Position numbers and translations under genes: made by a program
Shown here: positions 25,033 through 32,696 of the stretch, piece after piece
How the letters are laid out: each line of letters begins with the position of its first letter
Position numbering within the stretch: the stretch's first letter is position 1
Assembly (NCBI GenBank): GCA_030247855.1
Contig: JAPDRN010000084.1
Coordinates: 88,984-152,983 of the forward strand
Source of the DNA: Knufia peltigerae
Taxonomy: Eukaryota; Ascomycota; Eurotiomycetes; Chaetothyriales; Trichomeriaceae
Length of the DNA: 64,000 nucleotides
Direction of reading: 5' to 3'
The notes under the pieces: generated by a model
Told to the model about the DNA's origin: nothing
Databases searched by the model: none
Seen by the model: only the letters and a program-made list of their open reading frames with translations

Positions 25033-25914
25033 TCAGTACAGCGAGCCGGTGTTGACGACCGGCTGCGTGCCGCGGTCCGAGCACAGCACGGTCAACAGGT
25101 TGCTGACCATGTGCGCCTTGCGCTCCTCATCCAGCTGCACCACGCCGTTCTTCTGCAGCTCGGCCAGCGCCATCTCGACCATGCCGACCGCGCCGGCGAC
25201 GATGCGCGTGCGTGCGGCGATGACCGCGTTTGCCTGCTGCCGCTGCAGCATCGCCTGGGCGATTTCAGCGGCGTAGGCGAGGTGGCTGATGCGCGCATCG
25301 ATCACCTGCACGCCGGCATCGGCCAGGCGCTCGGCCAGTTCGTTCTTCAGGTGCTGGGAGATCTCGCTGGCATGGCTGCGCAGTGCCAGCTGGCCGTCCT
25401 CGTGCTGGTCATAGGGGTAGCTGGTGGCCATCGCGCGCAGTGCCGATTCGGACTGGATGTGCACGAAGCTCTCGTAGTCGTCCACGTTATAGACCGCTTC
25501 GGAGGCATCGACCACCTGCCAGACGATCACCGCGGCGATCTCGATCGGGCTGCCGTCCAGCTCGTTGACCTTCAGCTTGCCGCTCTCGAAATTGCGCACG
25601 CGCTGGCTCACGCGGCGCTTGCTGAAGAAGGGATTGTTCCAGCGCAGGCCGTTGTCCTTGACGGTGCCTACGTACTTGCCGAACAGGCTGACCACCGCCG
25701 CCTGGTTGGGCTGCACGGTGTACAGACCGGCCAGCGCAACCAGCGCCAGCGCAGCAATCAGCAGGCCGGCCAGGATCAGCAGCACGTTGGGTGAGCCGGT
25801 GCTGGCCTTCGCCGCGACCCCAGCCACGAACAGGGCGCCGCCGGCGAGGGCTACGAGCAGGGACCCGGCGAGCGCGCCCAGGCCGTTGAGGGAGGACAGC
25901 GACTTCTCTTTCAT
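25033..25914 (-). CDS. SPFH-domain (stomatin/prohibitin-like) membrane protein
   Basis: 293 residues. Two N-terminal membrane helices (about 10-36 and 42-66) are followed by the SPFH domain (VQPNQAAVVSLFGKYVGTVK at ~68-87, then GLRWNNPF). An Ala/Glu/Gln-rich coiled-coil region follows at ~185-265 (YAAEIAQAMLQRQQANAVIA). SPFH proteins oligomerise on membranes and organise lipid domains or partner proteins. It is the first gene of a six-gene operon. The start is ATG 25914. Confidence 0.92.
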   Translation of the reverse strand: MKEKSLSSLNGLGALAGSLLVALAGGALFVAGVAAKASTGSPNVLLILAGLLIAALALVALAGLYTVQPNQAAVVSLFGKYVGTVKDNGLRWNNPFFSKRRVSQRVRNFESGKLKVNELDGSPIEIAAVIVWQVVDASEAVYNVDDYESFVHIQSESALRAMATSYPYDQHEDGQLALRSHASEISQHLKNELAERLADAGVQVIDARISHLAYAAEIAQAMLQRQQANAVIAARTRIVAGAVGMVEMALAELQKNGVVQLDEERKAHMVSNLLTVLCSDRGTQPVVNTGSLY

Positions 25915-25944
25915 GGCGGTACGTCCTTGAGGGTTCGAATTTAA

Positions 25945-25961
25945 GATATCAAAGTGATATC
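25945..25961. promoter_or_regulatory. Perfect inverted repeat, probable operator of the SPFH-RHH operon
   Basis: GATATCA, three bases (AAG), TGATATC. It is AT-rich in a GC-rich surround, 31 bases upstream of the SPFH start and 99 bases upstream of purT, in the divergent gap. The two half-sites are spaced as expected for a symmetric dimeric or tetrameric regulator. The RHH-like protein of the same operon is the obvious candidate. Confidence 0.6.
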
Positions 25962-26059
25962 ACATTCGGACTGCCGCTCGTCGGCTGGGCTTGCCCAGGC
26001 GCTGCGGCTGGACCGGCTAGAATGCCCACCCGCCTTCACATCGCTGCTGGAACCCCGCC

Positions 26060-27247
26060 ATGGCCAAGCTTGGAACCCCGTTGTCCCCCTCTGCCACCCG
26101 CGTGCTGCTGCTGGGCTCGGGCGAACTTGGCAAGGAAGTGGCCATCGAACTGCAGCGGCTGGGCGTGGAAGTGATCGCTGCCGACCGTTACGCCGATGCC
26201 CCGGCCATGCAGGTGGCACACCGCTCGCACGTGATCGACATGCTGGATGCGATGGCTCTGCGCCAGTTGATCGCGCAGGAGCAGCCGCACCTGGTGGTGC
26301 CGGAGATCGAGGCGATCCATACCGAGACCCTGGTGCAGCTGGAGCAGGAACAGGGCCTGCGGGTGATTCCGACCGCGCGCGCCGCACGCCTGACCATGGA
26401 CCGCGAGGGCATCCGCCGCCTGGCTGCCGAGACGCTGGGCCTGCCGACCTCGCCGTACCGCTTTGTGGATACCGAGGCCGAGTACCGCGCCGCCGTGGCG
26501 GCGATCGGCCTGCCGTGCGTGGTCAAGCCGGTGATGTCGTCCTCGGGCAAGGGCCAGAGCACGCTGCGCAGCGAGGCGGACATCGCCCCCGCATGGGAAT
26601 ACGCGCAGACCGGTGGCCGTGCCGGCGCCGGCCGCTGCATCGTCGAGGGTTTCATCGACTTCGATTACGAGATCACCCTGCTGACCGTACGCCACGCCGC
26701 CGGGACTTCGTTCTGCGCGCCGATCGGCCACCTGCAGAAGGAGGGCGACTATCGCGAAAGCTGGCAGCCGCAACCGATGTCGGACAAGGCGCTGGCGCGT
26801 GCCGAGGAGATCTCGCGCGCGATCACCGATGACCTCGGTGGCTGGGGGCTGTTCGGCGTCGAACTGTTCGTGAAGGGCGACCAGGTGTGGTTCAGCGAAG
26901 TATCACCGCGTCCGCACGACACCGGCCTGGTGACGCTGGTCTCGCAGGAGCTGAGCGAGTTCGCGCTGCATGCGCGGGCCATCCTCGGCCTGCCGATCCC
27001 GGTGATCCGCCAGAGTGGCCCATCGGCCTCGTGCGCGCTGCTGGCGCATGGCGAAGGCGTGCCGTACTTCAACAACGTTGCCGCCGCACTGCAGGTGCCG
27101 GACACCGCCGTGCGCCTGTTCGGCAAGCCGAGCGTGCATGGCCACCGCCGCGTCGGCGTGACCCTGGCGCGCGCGGAAACCATTGACGAGGCGCGTGCGC
27201 TTGCCCGCGACGCCGCCGAAGTAATCGGCGTCGAACTGCGCCCGTAA
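26060..27247 (+). CDS. purT: Formate-dependent phosphoribosylglycinamide formyltransferase
   Basis: 395 residues. ATP-grasp enzyme of de novo purine synthesis: formate + GAR + ATP gives formyl-GAR + ADP + Pi. The N-terminal Rossmann-like part has LLLGSGELGKEVAIELQRLG, and the glycine loop of the ATP-grasp domain is SSSGKGQS (residues ~155-162). ATP/Mg ligands lie around GVELFVKGDQVWFSEVSPRP. The length and the end (VIGVELRP) match the family. It is divergent from the SPFH operon, with 145 bp between them. Confidence 0.97.
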   Translation: MAKLGTPLSPSATRVLLLGSGELGKEVAIELQRLGVEVIAADRYADAPAMQVAHRSHVIDMLDAMALRQLIAQEQPHLVVPEIEAIHTETLVQLEQEQGLRVIPTARAARLTMDREGIRRLAAETLGLPTSPYRFVDTEAEYRAAVAAIGLPCVVKPVMSSSGKGQSTLRSEADIAPAWEYAQTGGRAGAGRCIVEGFIDFDYEITLLTVRHAAGTSFCAPIGHLQKEGDYRESWQPQPMSDKALARAEEISRAITDDLGGWGLFGVELFVKGDQVWFSEVSPRPHDTGLVTLVSQELSEFALHARAILGLPIPVIRQSGPSASCALLAHGEGVPYFNNVAAALQVPDTAVRLFGKPSVHGHRRVGVTLARAETIDEARALARDAAEVIGVELRP

Positions 27248-27250
27248 CCG

Positions 27251-27308
27251 GTAGCGCCGGGCCATGCCCGGCGGGAATCTTCTGTAGAGCCGAGCCCACG
27301 CTCGGCTG
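27251..27308. repeat. Two SMAG-type palindromes in tandem
   Basis: GTAGCGCCGGGCC... (27251-27273) and GTAGAGCCGAGCC... (27284-27307) in the same orientation, 4 bases after the purT stop. The second variant recurs inverted at 27962, on the other side of the YezG-like gene. Confidence 0.85.
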
Positions 27309-27505
27309 CTTTCCATGTGACGCTTTCAGCCCGACAATGGATTCACACCTTCAGTCATGCGCGACGGTTTACTGGTGCCCGATTGAGCGCCAGATGCTGC
27401 CGTTAGAGGGTTTGTTGCAAAGCACGTAAACGTGACGCGGCACTTGCGCGCTGAAAGCGACATCTAGTTGAGCATCAGAATCCTGCGTGTTTTATCTTCT
27501 GACGT
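27309..27505. other. AT-richer gap before the YezG-like gene
   Basis: About 200 bp with visibly lower GC than the neighbours. It contains the inverted pair CGCTTTCAGC (27321) and GCTGAAAGCG (27450). No reading frame with a start and SD was found. It probably came in with the YezG-like gene and holds that gene's promoter. Confidence 0.5.
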
Positions 27506-27946
27506 ATGAACGCCAAAGACACCTCAGGAGAAGGCTTGGACGAGCGGCTCACATCAGCGCTACCTGCCTTGTATCAACGAATTGGCCAATCACTCATGGA
27601 TGCCGTGCCTACCGACCAATGTGGGATCTGGCTGAACTTCGAGATCATCAAGAATGCCTGGTCGGGTTGGGCGTTCTACCGCAAGCCGTCAGGTTCGTAC
27701 GGCTATCTAGAGATTCCAGATGATGCGGAAACAGCGCTTCTGGAGATGCATCAGCTCTTTGCGCAATGGCACCATGCACTCTGGACGAGTTTGACGTTTC
27801 ATCTGGATCCAGAGAACAAGATGGAAATCGAGCTTGGATATGAGCAGCTTTCCGAGGAGAAGTTCATCGATTCCCTGGGCCGGGAGCAGGCTTGGCAGGA
27901 CCGCTATCTCGGGGCTGACGCTCAGATTGACTGGCAGAGCTACTAA
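27506..27946 (+). CDS. YezG-like (DUF600) putative immunity protein, orphan
   Basis: 146 residues, acidic and cytoplasmic. The layout LYQRIGQSLMDAVP, then WSGWAFYRKPSGSY, then FHLDPENKMEIELGYE resembles the DUF600/YezG family, whose members neutralise polymorphic or contact-dependent toxins. No toxin gene is nearby, so it would be an orphan. Its codons and the sequence before it are AT-richer than the neighbours, and copies of the same SMAG variant bracket it in inverted orientation, suggesting horizontal arrival. The family call is by eye only; it could be an unrelated small acidic protein. Confidence 0.55.
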   Translation: MNAKDTSGEGLDERLTSALPALYQRIGQSLMDAVPTDQCGIWLNFEIIKNAWSGWAFYRKPSGSYGYLEIPDDAETALLEMHQLFAQWHHALWTSLTFHLDPENKMEIELGYEQLSEEKFIDSLGREQAWQDRYLGADAQIDWQSY

Positions 27947-27961
27947 GCTTGGTTGGTTGCA

Positions 27962-27987
27962 GTAGCCGAGCATGGGCTCGGCTCTAC
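27962..27987. repeat. SMAG-type palindrome, inverted relative to 27284
   Basis: Ends in CTAC; its complement begins GTAGAGCCGAGCCC, as at 27284. It lies 15 bases after the YezG-like stop codon. A decayed hairpin (about 28001-28037, ACCGG...CCGGT) fills the rest of the gap. Confidence 0.82.
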
Positions 27988-28037
27988 AACATCTTCAGCA
28001 ACCGGTGGCGCCGGGCGATGCCCTGCGGCTGCACCGG

Positions 28038-29246
28038 TTACGGCTTCACGTCCACCCACACCAGGTGGTGGTCGCTGCCATCGGCGATCTTCGCTTCGGC
28101 ACTCTCATTGGCCGGCCAGAACACGCCGCTGCCGAGGTACTCGAAACCGACTGAGGGCAGCACGTAGTCCAGGCGCATGGTGCCGGACTTCGGGCCGAAA
28201 TCGCCGGTGGCGTGGAATGGCGCACCCTTGCGGGCGATGCCCTTGGCCGCATAGGCCAGGCTGGTCTGCTCGCCCCCAACGCTGCGCGGGGTGGGGTAGC
28301 GCAGCACGCGGGCATTCTCGATCAGTTCGACGATCGCCTCGTGGCGGCCATCACCATCAACCGGATCGTTGTTGAGGTCGCCAAGGATGACAAAGCGTGC
28401 ATCCTGGGCCAGGCCACCGCACTGACCCTTGTCGTCGCACAGCCACGGCTTGTCACCCTTGGACAGGTATTCCTGCCACAGGCGCAGTTCGTCGTGGTTG
28501 CGCGCGGCATTGCGCTTTTCCGGGCCGTCGAACACCGGCGGGGTCGGGTGCGAGACCAGCGCGTGCACCACGCCGGCCGGGGTCTTCACCGGCACGTCCC
28601 AATGCGACTTCGACGACAGCCGCAGCTGCGACCAGACGGTGTCGTTGTAGAAGCTCTTGCCGGTGCGCGGATCGACAGGGCGGATCGCGCCGGGCATCGC
28701 ACTCCACTTCAGCAGCTGGAAGCTGCGCACCTTGGCTTCGTCGATCGGGTAACGCGACAGCACCAGCATGCCGTACTGGCCCGGGTGCAGGCCGTAGCCC
28801 CAGGCGTCGTTGCCGCGGCCACGGCCTTCGCCGCCGACCACGCCGTTGTTGTCCAGGTCCAGGCCGCTGGGCACGCCGGTGTTCACCGGTGCCAGGTAGC
28901 GGTAGGCGAAGTGCAGCGGCTTGCCGCCACCGGGCTGGGCCACTTCCAGGTAGCGCTTCTGGAACAGGTCGGCGGCACGATGGGCGTCGTCGAAATCGAA
29001 TTCGTTCAACAGCACCAGGTCCGGGCGCGCCTGCTGCAGCACCGCGGCGATCTTGCGCGCGTGTTCGCTGTCGCCTTCCAGCTCGGCGATCAGGCCGCCG
29101 GCTTCGTCCGAATACAGCGAGGTGTTGTAGGTGGCCAGGCGCAGCGCTGCAGACGGTTTTTCGGTCATCGCGGGGGACGTGGCGAAGGCGGGAGCGGCGG
29201 CGCCACAGAGCAGGGCCAGGCCGAGAATCAGGGGTTTGGCGTTCAT
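28038..29246 (-). CDS. Secreted endonuclease/exonuclease/phosphatase (EEP) family protein
   Basis: 402 residues with a signal peptide (LILGLALLCGAAAPAFA). EEP-fold markers in order: LRLATYNTSLYSD (metal Asn), LVLLNEFDF (metal Glu), GDLNNDPVDGDG (catalytic Asp and Asn) and the terminal SDHHLVWVDV (Asp-His pair). The family includes nucleases, sphingomyelinases and inositol phosphatases; the substrate cannot be told from motifs. An Asp/Asn-rich segment (LDLDNNGVVGGEGRGRG) may bind calcium. Export suggests phosphate or nucleic-acid scavenging. No clear SD is seen before ATG 29246. Confidence 0.85.
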   Translation of the reverse strand: MNAKPLILGLALLCGAAAPAFATSPAMTEKPSAALRLATYNTSLYSDEAGGLIAELEGDSEHARKIAAVLQQARPDLVLLNEFDFDDAHRAADLFQKRYLEVAQPGGGKPLHFAYRYLAPVNTGVPSGLDLDNNGVVGGEGRGRGNDAWGYGLHPGQYGMLVLSRYPIDEAKVRSFQLLKWSAMPGAIRPVDPRTGKSFYNDTVWSQLRLSSKSHWDVPVKTPAGVVHALVSHPTPPVFDGPEKRNAARNHDELRLWQEYLSKGDKPWLCDDKGQCGGLAQDARFVILGDLNNDPVDGDGRHEAIVELIENARVLRYPTPRSVGGEQTSLAYAAKGIARKGAPFHATGDFGPKSGTMRLDYVLPSVGFEYLGSGVFWPANESAEAKIADGSDHHLVWVDVKP

Positions 29247-29284
29247 GGGCCATATTGTGCACCTGGCCCGGTGTCAGTGGTTTG

Positions 29285-30040
29285 TCAGCGTCCGTCCAGA
29301 TCGTCATCGAAATCATGCCAGCGGCGGCCGTCGTAGGCCTCCAGCGGGCGGTAGCGCCGCTTGTAATCCATCTTCTGGTGCTCGCGTATCCAGTAGCCCA
29401 GGTACAGATGTGGCAGGCCCTCGCGGCGGGCCCACTCCAGCTGCTGCAGGATCGCGAACGTGCCCAGCCCGCGGGCGGAATGTGCGGGGTCGAAGAAGGT
29501 ATAGACCGCCGACAGCCCGTGCTCGGTCACATCGGTCACCGCCACGCCCAGCAGCTGGCTGGGCTGGCCGTCATGGCCGGGAAGGCGCATTTCCATGAAG
29601 CGCGTGTGCGACCAGCTGCCGATCAGGAACTGCTCGAACTCGTGCGGGCCGTGGTCGTCCATGCCGCCCTTGGCATGACGATGTACCAGGTAGCGGTGGT
29701 ACAGCTCGAACAGATCCTCTCGCGGCATGGCTGCAGTGATGCGCACTTCCAGGTCGGCATTGCGGGCGGCGCAGCGGCGCTGGCTGCGGTCGGGGGCGAA
29801 GCGCGCCACCGGGATGCGCACGGCGACGCAGGCGTGGCAGTTCGCACAGTGCGGGCGATAGACCAGATCACCGCTGCGGCGGAAGCCCCAGCTCAGGGCC
29901 AGCGGGTACAGCCCGCCGAGGCGACGGTCCTGCGGGTCCAGCACCAGATCGCGCGCGACCCGGTCCGGCCAGTACCCGCAGGGGTGCTCGCCGGTCTGGA
30001 ACAGTCGCAGTTCGTCGTCTCTGTCGCCGTGTCTCGCCAT
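29285..30040 (-). CDS. bpt: Aspartate/glutamate leucyltransferase
   Basis: 251 residues from ATG 30040, the normal length; the longer frame from 30115 lacks support. Motifs FQTGEHPCGYWPDRVARDLV and YRPHCANCHACVAVRIP are the Cys-rich N-terminal signature of bacterial R-transferase-like enzymes. A GNAT-like C-terminal half follows (TFFDPAHSARGLGTFAILQQ). The bacterial Bpt group attaches Leu from leucyl-tRNA to proteins with N-terminal Asp or Glu, marking them for ClpAP. It shares the strand of the EEP gene with 38 bases between them. Confidence 0.94.
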   Translation of the reverse strand: MARHGDRDDELRLFQTGEHPCGYWPDRVARDLVLDPQDRRLGGLYPLALSWGFRRSGDLVYRPHCANCHACVAVRIPVARFAPDRSQRRCAARNADLEVRITAAMPREDLFELYHRYLVHRHAKGGMDDHGPHEFEQFLIGSWSHTRFMEMRLPGHDGQPSQLLGVAVTDVTEHGLSAVYTFFDPAHSARGLGTFAILQQLEWARREGLPHLYLGYWIREHQKMDYKRRYRPLEAYDGRRWHDFDDDLDGR

Positions 30041-30196
30041 GGGCACAGCATAGCTCCAGCCTGTCGCAATGGCCGCGACTGTCCGCCGGATGAATGGGAT
30101 AGGCGGCTGCGTCAACCGAGGCTGTGGTCAGGCGTTCTTGTCCTCCGAGGGTGAGGTGTTCACCCCGATGCCAATCCCATTCCCAGGAGTGACCCC

Positions 30197-30760
30197 ATGA
30201 TCCGTACCCCCCTGCTGCTGGCCCTGCTGCTCGGCACTTCCGCGACCGGTATCGCCTTGGCCGCCGACACCCCGGCTGCACCGGCACAACGCCCGGCCAA
30301 GCTGGATACCAATGGCGATGGCGTCATCGACCGCAGCGAAGCGGCGGCCAACCCGCGCCTGGCCGCGAAGTTCGATGAGCTGGACAAGAACAAGGACGGC
30401 AAGCTCTCGCGTGATGAGCTGCCGCGCTGGAAGCATGGCCGCCACGGTGGTCGCGGCGGCGAGCGTTGGGCCAAGCTGGACGCGAACAAGGATGGCCGCA
30501 TCAGCCGTGAGGAAGCCAAGGCCGATCCGCGCCTGGCCGAGCGTTTCGACCAGCTCGACCTCAACAAGGATGGCTACCTGGACAAGGCCGACCGCGAGCT
30601 GCGCATGAAGCAGCATCGTGACGCTTGGTTCGCCGCGGCCGACACCAACAAGGATGGTCAGCTGAGCAAGGCCGAGTTTGATGCCGCCAAGGGCCCGATG
30701 CACGGTGGGCCGCGCCACGGCGGCCCGCGTGACGGCGCCGCGCCGAAGCCGCAGCGCTGA
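30197..30760 (+). CDS. Periplasmic EF-hand protein with five calcium loops
   Basis: 187 residues. Signal peptide to ~22 (LLLALLLGTSATGIALAA). Five DxNxDGxI/LxxxE-type loops are visible: residues 37-48, 63-74, 95-106, 121-132 and 149-160. All start with Asp and have Gly at position 6. The tail is Gly/His/Arg/Pro-rich (PMHGGPRHGGPRDG). It should bind several calcium ions in the periplasm; the partner is unknown. CAGGAG precedes ATG 30197. It is convergent with a sigma-factor gene, with a shared hairpin between. Confidence 0.9.
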   Translation: MIRTPLLLALLLGTSATGIALAADTPAAPAQRPAKLDTNGDGVIDRSEAAANPRLAAKFDELDKNKDGKLSRDELPRWKHGRHGGRGGERWAKLDANKDGRISREEAKADPRLAERFDQLDLNKDGYLDKADRELRMKQHRDAWFAAADTNKDGQLSKAEFDAAKGPMHGGPRHGGPRDGAAPKPQR

Positions 30761-30780
30761 TTTTCAATGCGGTGATCGAC

Positions 30781-30809
30781 GACAACGCCGGCGCACTGCC
30801 GGCGTTGTC
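30781..30809. terminator. Bidirectional hairpin between EF-hand and sigma-factor genes
   Basis: Perfect 12-bp stem (GACAACGCCGGC, loop GCACT, complement) in the 51-bp gap between the convergent stop codons. There is only a weak T tract. Confidence 0.75.
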
Positions 30810-30811
30810 CG

Positions 30812-32029
30812 TTACAGGCGGCCGCTGAGCGTCATCGTGTAGGCCAGGGCACCGATGACCATCAGGTTCACCGCCATCATGCCGGTCAGGCCGTACATGG
30901 ATTCGTACTTCCAATTGATCCCGTGACGCCCACGCCGGGCTGCATCACGCGCGAGCAGCGGCGCCATGATGCGCCGCAGTGTCACCAGGCACTGGTAGTT
31001 GACCACCACTAGGCCCAGTGCCAGCACCAGCAGCTGCGCCCACATCGGCGCCTGCAGCAGCACGGTAAACAGGATGGCCAGGCACCAGCCCAGGCTGGTG
31101 CCGGTGCTGAGGTTGACGAAGCGGCGAACCTGCACCTGCTCGGCACCGGTCTCTGCGTAGGACAGCAGGAAACGCCCACCGAGATAGCTGCCGAGCGCGC
31201 CACCGACGACGCCACCGATGATCGCGGCCCAGCTAGACGCAGGCAGCATCTGCAGCTGGCCCAGCGTAGCGGTCAGCGAGCCGAGCGCGGTACCGCCGGC
31301 AGCGCTGGCGCCACCGAGGCCGAGCTTGCTGCCACCCACGCCGACGCCGGTTCCCAGCAGGATCGCTGCGCTGGCCGTGCCCGGTGCTGCCACCAGCACC
31401 ATCGACACCACCGTCGTTGCAAACGCGGCACTGGGCGCGCTGCTGCGTGCGAATTCGCCGAAGCGCTGCAGCAGGCCCTCGCGCACCTGCGCACGGGCAC
31501 GCGACAGGCGCTTGCGTACTGCCGCGTCGCTCAGCCCGAGCAGGTCAGCGACCTGCTGCGAATGCTGGCCCTCGCGGTAATACAGCAGCAGTACTTCGCG
31601 GCTGTCGGCGGGCAGGGCGGAGATGATGTTCTCGGCGGCGATTTCCTCTTCCAGCCGCTGCAGGCGATCGGCCACGCCCGGGGTCGGATCCGCAGCCATG
31701 GTCAACGCCACTTCGGCAGCCTCGCCACTCAGCGGTCGGCCACGTTGCGCGCGCAGCCAGTCACGGGCGAGATTGCGGGTGATCTGCCGCAGCCAGGGCA
31801 GGAAGCTGCTCGCGCTGCGCAGCTGGTGCAGCTGCTGCCAGCCCTTCACGAACGCTTCCTGGGCGATGTCCTCGCTGGCCTGGCGGTCGCCGGTGATGGC
31901 CAGGGCGATGGCGGTGACCGTGTTCTGGCAGGCCAGTACGATGCGCCCATAGGCATGCTGGCAACCGCTTGCCGCCGACGGCAGGTCGCGTTCCAGGGTC
32001 TCGTCGATGCTTGCGGCGAAGGTCGTCAT
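30812..32029 (-). CDS. ECF-type sigma factor fused to a multi-helix membrane domain
   Basis: 405 residues from ATG 32029 (GGAG nine bases upstream). Sigma region 2 is at ~25-95, with the -10-binding segment SEDIAQEAFVKGWQQL. Sigma region 4 is at ~130-188 (ALPADSREVLLLYYREG, then QQVADLLGLSDAAVRKRL). After residue 200 the protein becomes hydrophobic: Gly/Ala-rich helices at ~204-228 and 266-290, then ~312-350 and 380-400. It would therefore be a membrane-tethered sigma factor, perhaps controlled through its own C-terminal domain rather than by a separate anti-sigma factor. No anti-sigma gene is adjacent. Confidence 0.85.
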   Translation of the reverse strand: MTTFAASIDETLERDLPSAASGCQHAYGRIVLACQNTVTAIALAITGDRQASEDIAQEAFVKGWQQLHQLRSASSFLPWLRQITRNLARDWLRAQRGRPLSGEAAEVALTMAADPTPGVADRLQRLEEEIAAENIISALPADSREVLLLYYREGQHSQQVADLLGLSDAAVRKRLSRARAQVREGLLQRFGEFARSSAPSAAFATTVVSMVLVAAPGTASAAILLGTGVGVGGSKLGLGGASAAGGTALGSLTATLGQLQMLPASSWAAIIGGVVGGALGSYLGGRFLLSYAETGAEQVQVRRFVNLSTGTSLGWCLAILFTVLLQAPMWAQLLVLALGLVVVNYQCLVTLRRIMAPLLARDAARRGRHGINWKYESMYGLTGMMAVNLMVIGALAYTMTLSGRL

Positions 32030-32090
32030 GGCGGCGGGCTCCTGCAGGGATTGTGTCCCATGACGGAGGCGCGCGCCCAATGTGACCACG

Positions 32091-32159
32091 CAAAAAGGGG
32101 ACGGAGGGGATTAAGTCGTTTGTGCCACAAACGACTTAATCCCCTCCGTCCCCTTTTTG
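32091..32159. repeat. Perfect 34-bp-arm palindrome (family C)
   Basis: CAAAAAGGGGACGGAGGGG... and its exact complement flank a single centre base (32125). It ends in CCCCTTTTTG, so each strand has a T-run after a long stem. It lies upstream of the sigma-factor gene and downstream of the DUF2007-like gene. A second, decayed copy is at 51712-51789. Confidence 0.92.
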
Positions 32160-32163
32160 CGGT

Positions 32164-32186
32164 TGCCGGGCAGCGGCCGGCACTAC
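32164..32186. repeat. Single SMAG palindrome overlapping a stop codon
   Basis: Ends CACTAC, so on the minus strand it begins GTAGTGCCGGCC. The TAG of that GTAG is the stop codon of the gene at 32183-32692. Confidence 0.88.
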
Positions 32187-32692
32187 TTTGCCGGCTGGAT
32201 GCGGACCCGCACTTCCTCTTCTTCCGGCGGTGACGGTGCGACCGGTTTGGCCGGCTGCGGCTGGGCCTGCGGGGCGGGCACCGGGGTGGCGGGGGCAGGG
32301 GCACCGCGATGGCGCAGGCCGATCACCAGCGCCACGCCGGCGATCACAACCAGCAGGGCGATGCGGATGCGCCAGGCCCAGCCACGACCACCGGCACTTT
32401 CCTGCACATCATCGCGGAAGGCGAACTCGGCGGTCGGGTGGTCACGGCGGGTGGTGTCGAGCAGGCGGGCGTCGCGCAGGATTTCGCGCGCACGCGGCTG
32501 GTCGTCGGCGCGCACGACCCAGACTGCCGGGTAGGCGCCGGCATTGCCCAGGTCGGTATAGCTGAACTGGCCCCGGCGCCGGGTCTTGTACGAGCGCCCG
32601 TTGGTGACCTTCACCTGGATGTCGTGGCTGCGCAGGAGCTCGGCCACGCCTTCCACGGTTTCCACGCGCTGGCTGCTGAAAATCTGACGCAT
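32183..32692 (-). CDS. DUF2007-like protein with one membrane helix
   Basis: 169 residues. The N-terminal ~75 residues (MRQIFSSQRVETVEGVAELL, then VKVTNGRS) fit the DUF2007 domain, a small alpha/beta fold of unknown function. One membrane helix follows at ~107-125 (IRIALLVVIAGVALVIGL). The C-terminal tail is rich in Pro, Ala and Gln, then Glu. The stop codon is supplied by a SMAG repeat. The upstream tesB gene ends four bases before this gene's start, so the two are probably cotranscribed. Confidence 0.72.
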   Translation of the reverse strand: MRQIFSSQRVETVEGVAELLRSHDIQVKVTNGRSYKTRRRGQFSYTDLGNAGAYPAVWVVRADDQPRAREILRDARLLDTTRRDHPTAEFAFRDDVQESAGGRGWAWRIRIALLVVIAGVALVIGLRHRGAPAPATPVPAPQAQPQPAKPVAPSPPEEEEVRVRIQPAK

Positions 32693-32696
32693 CGGA

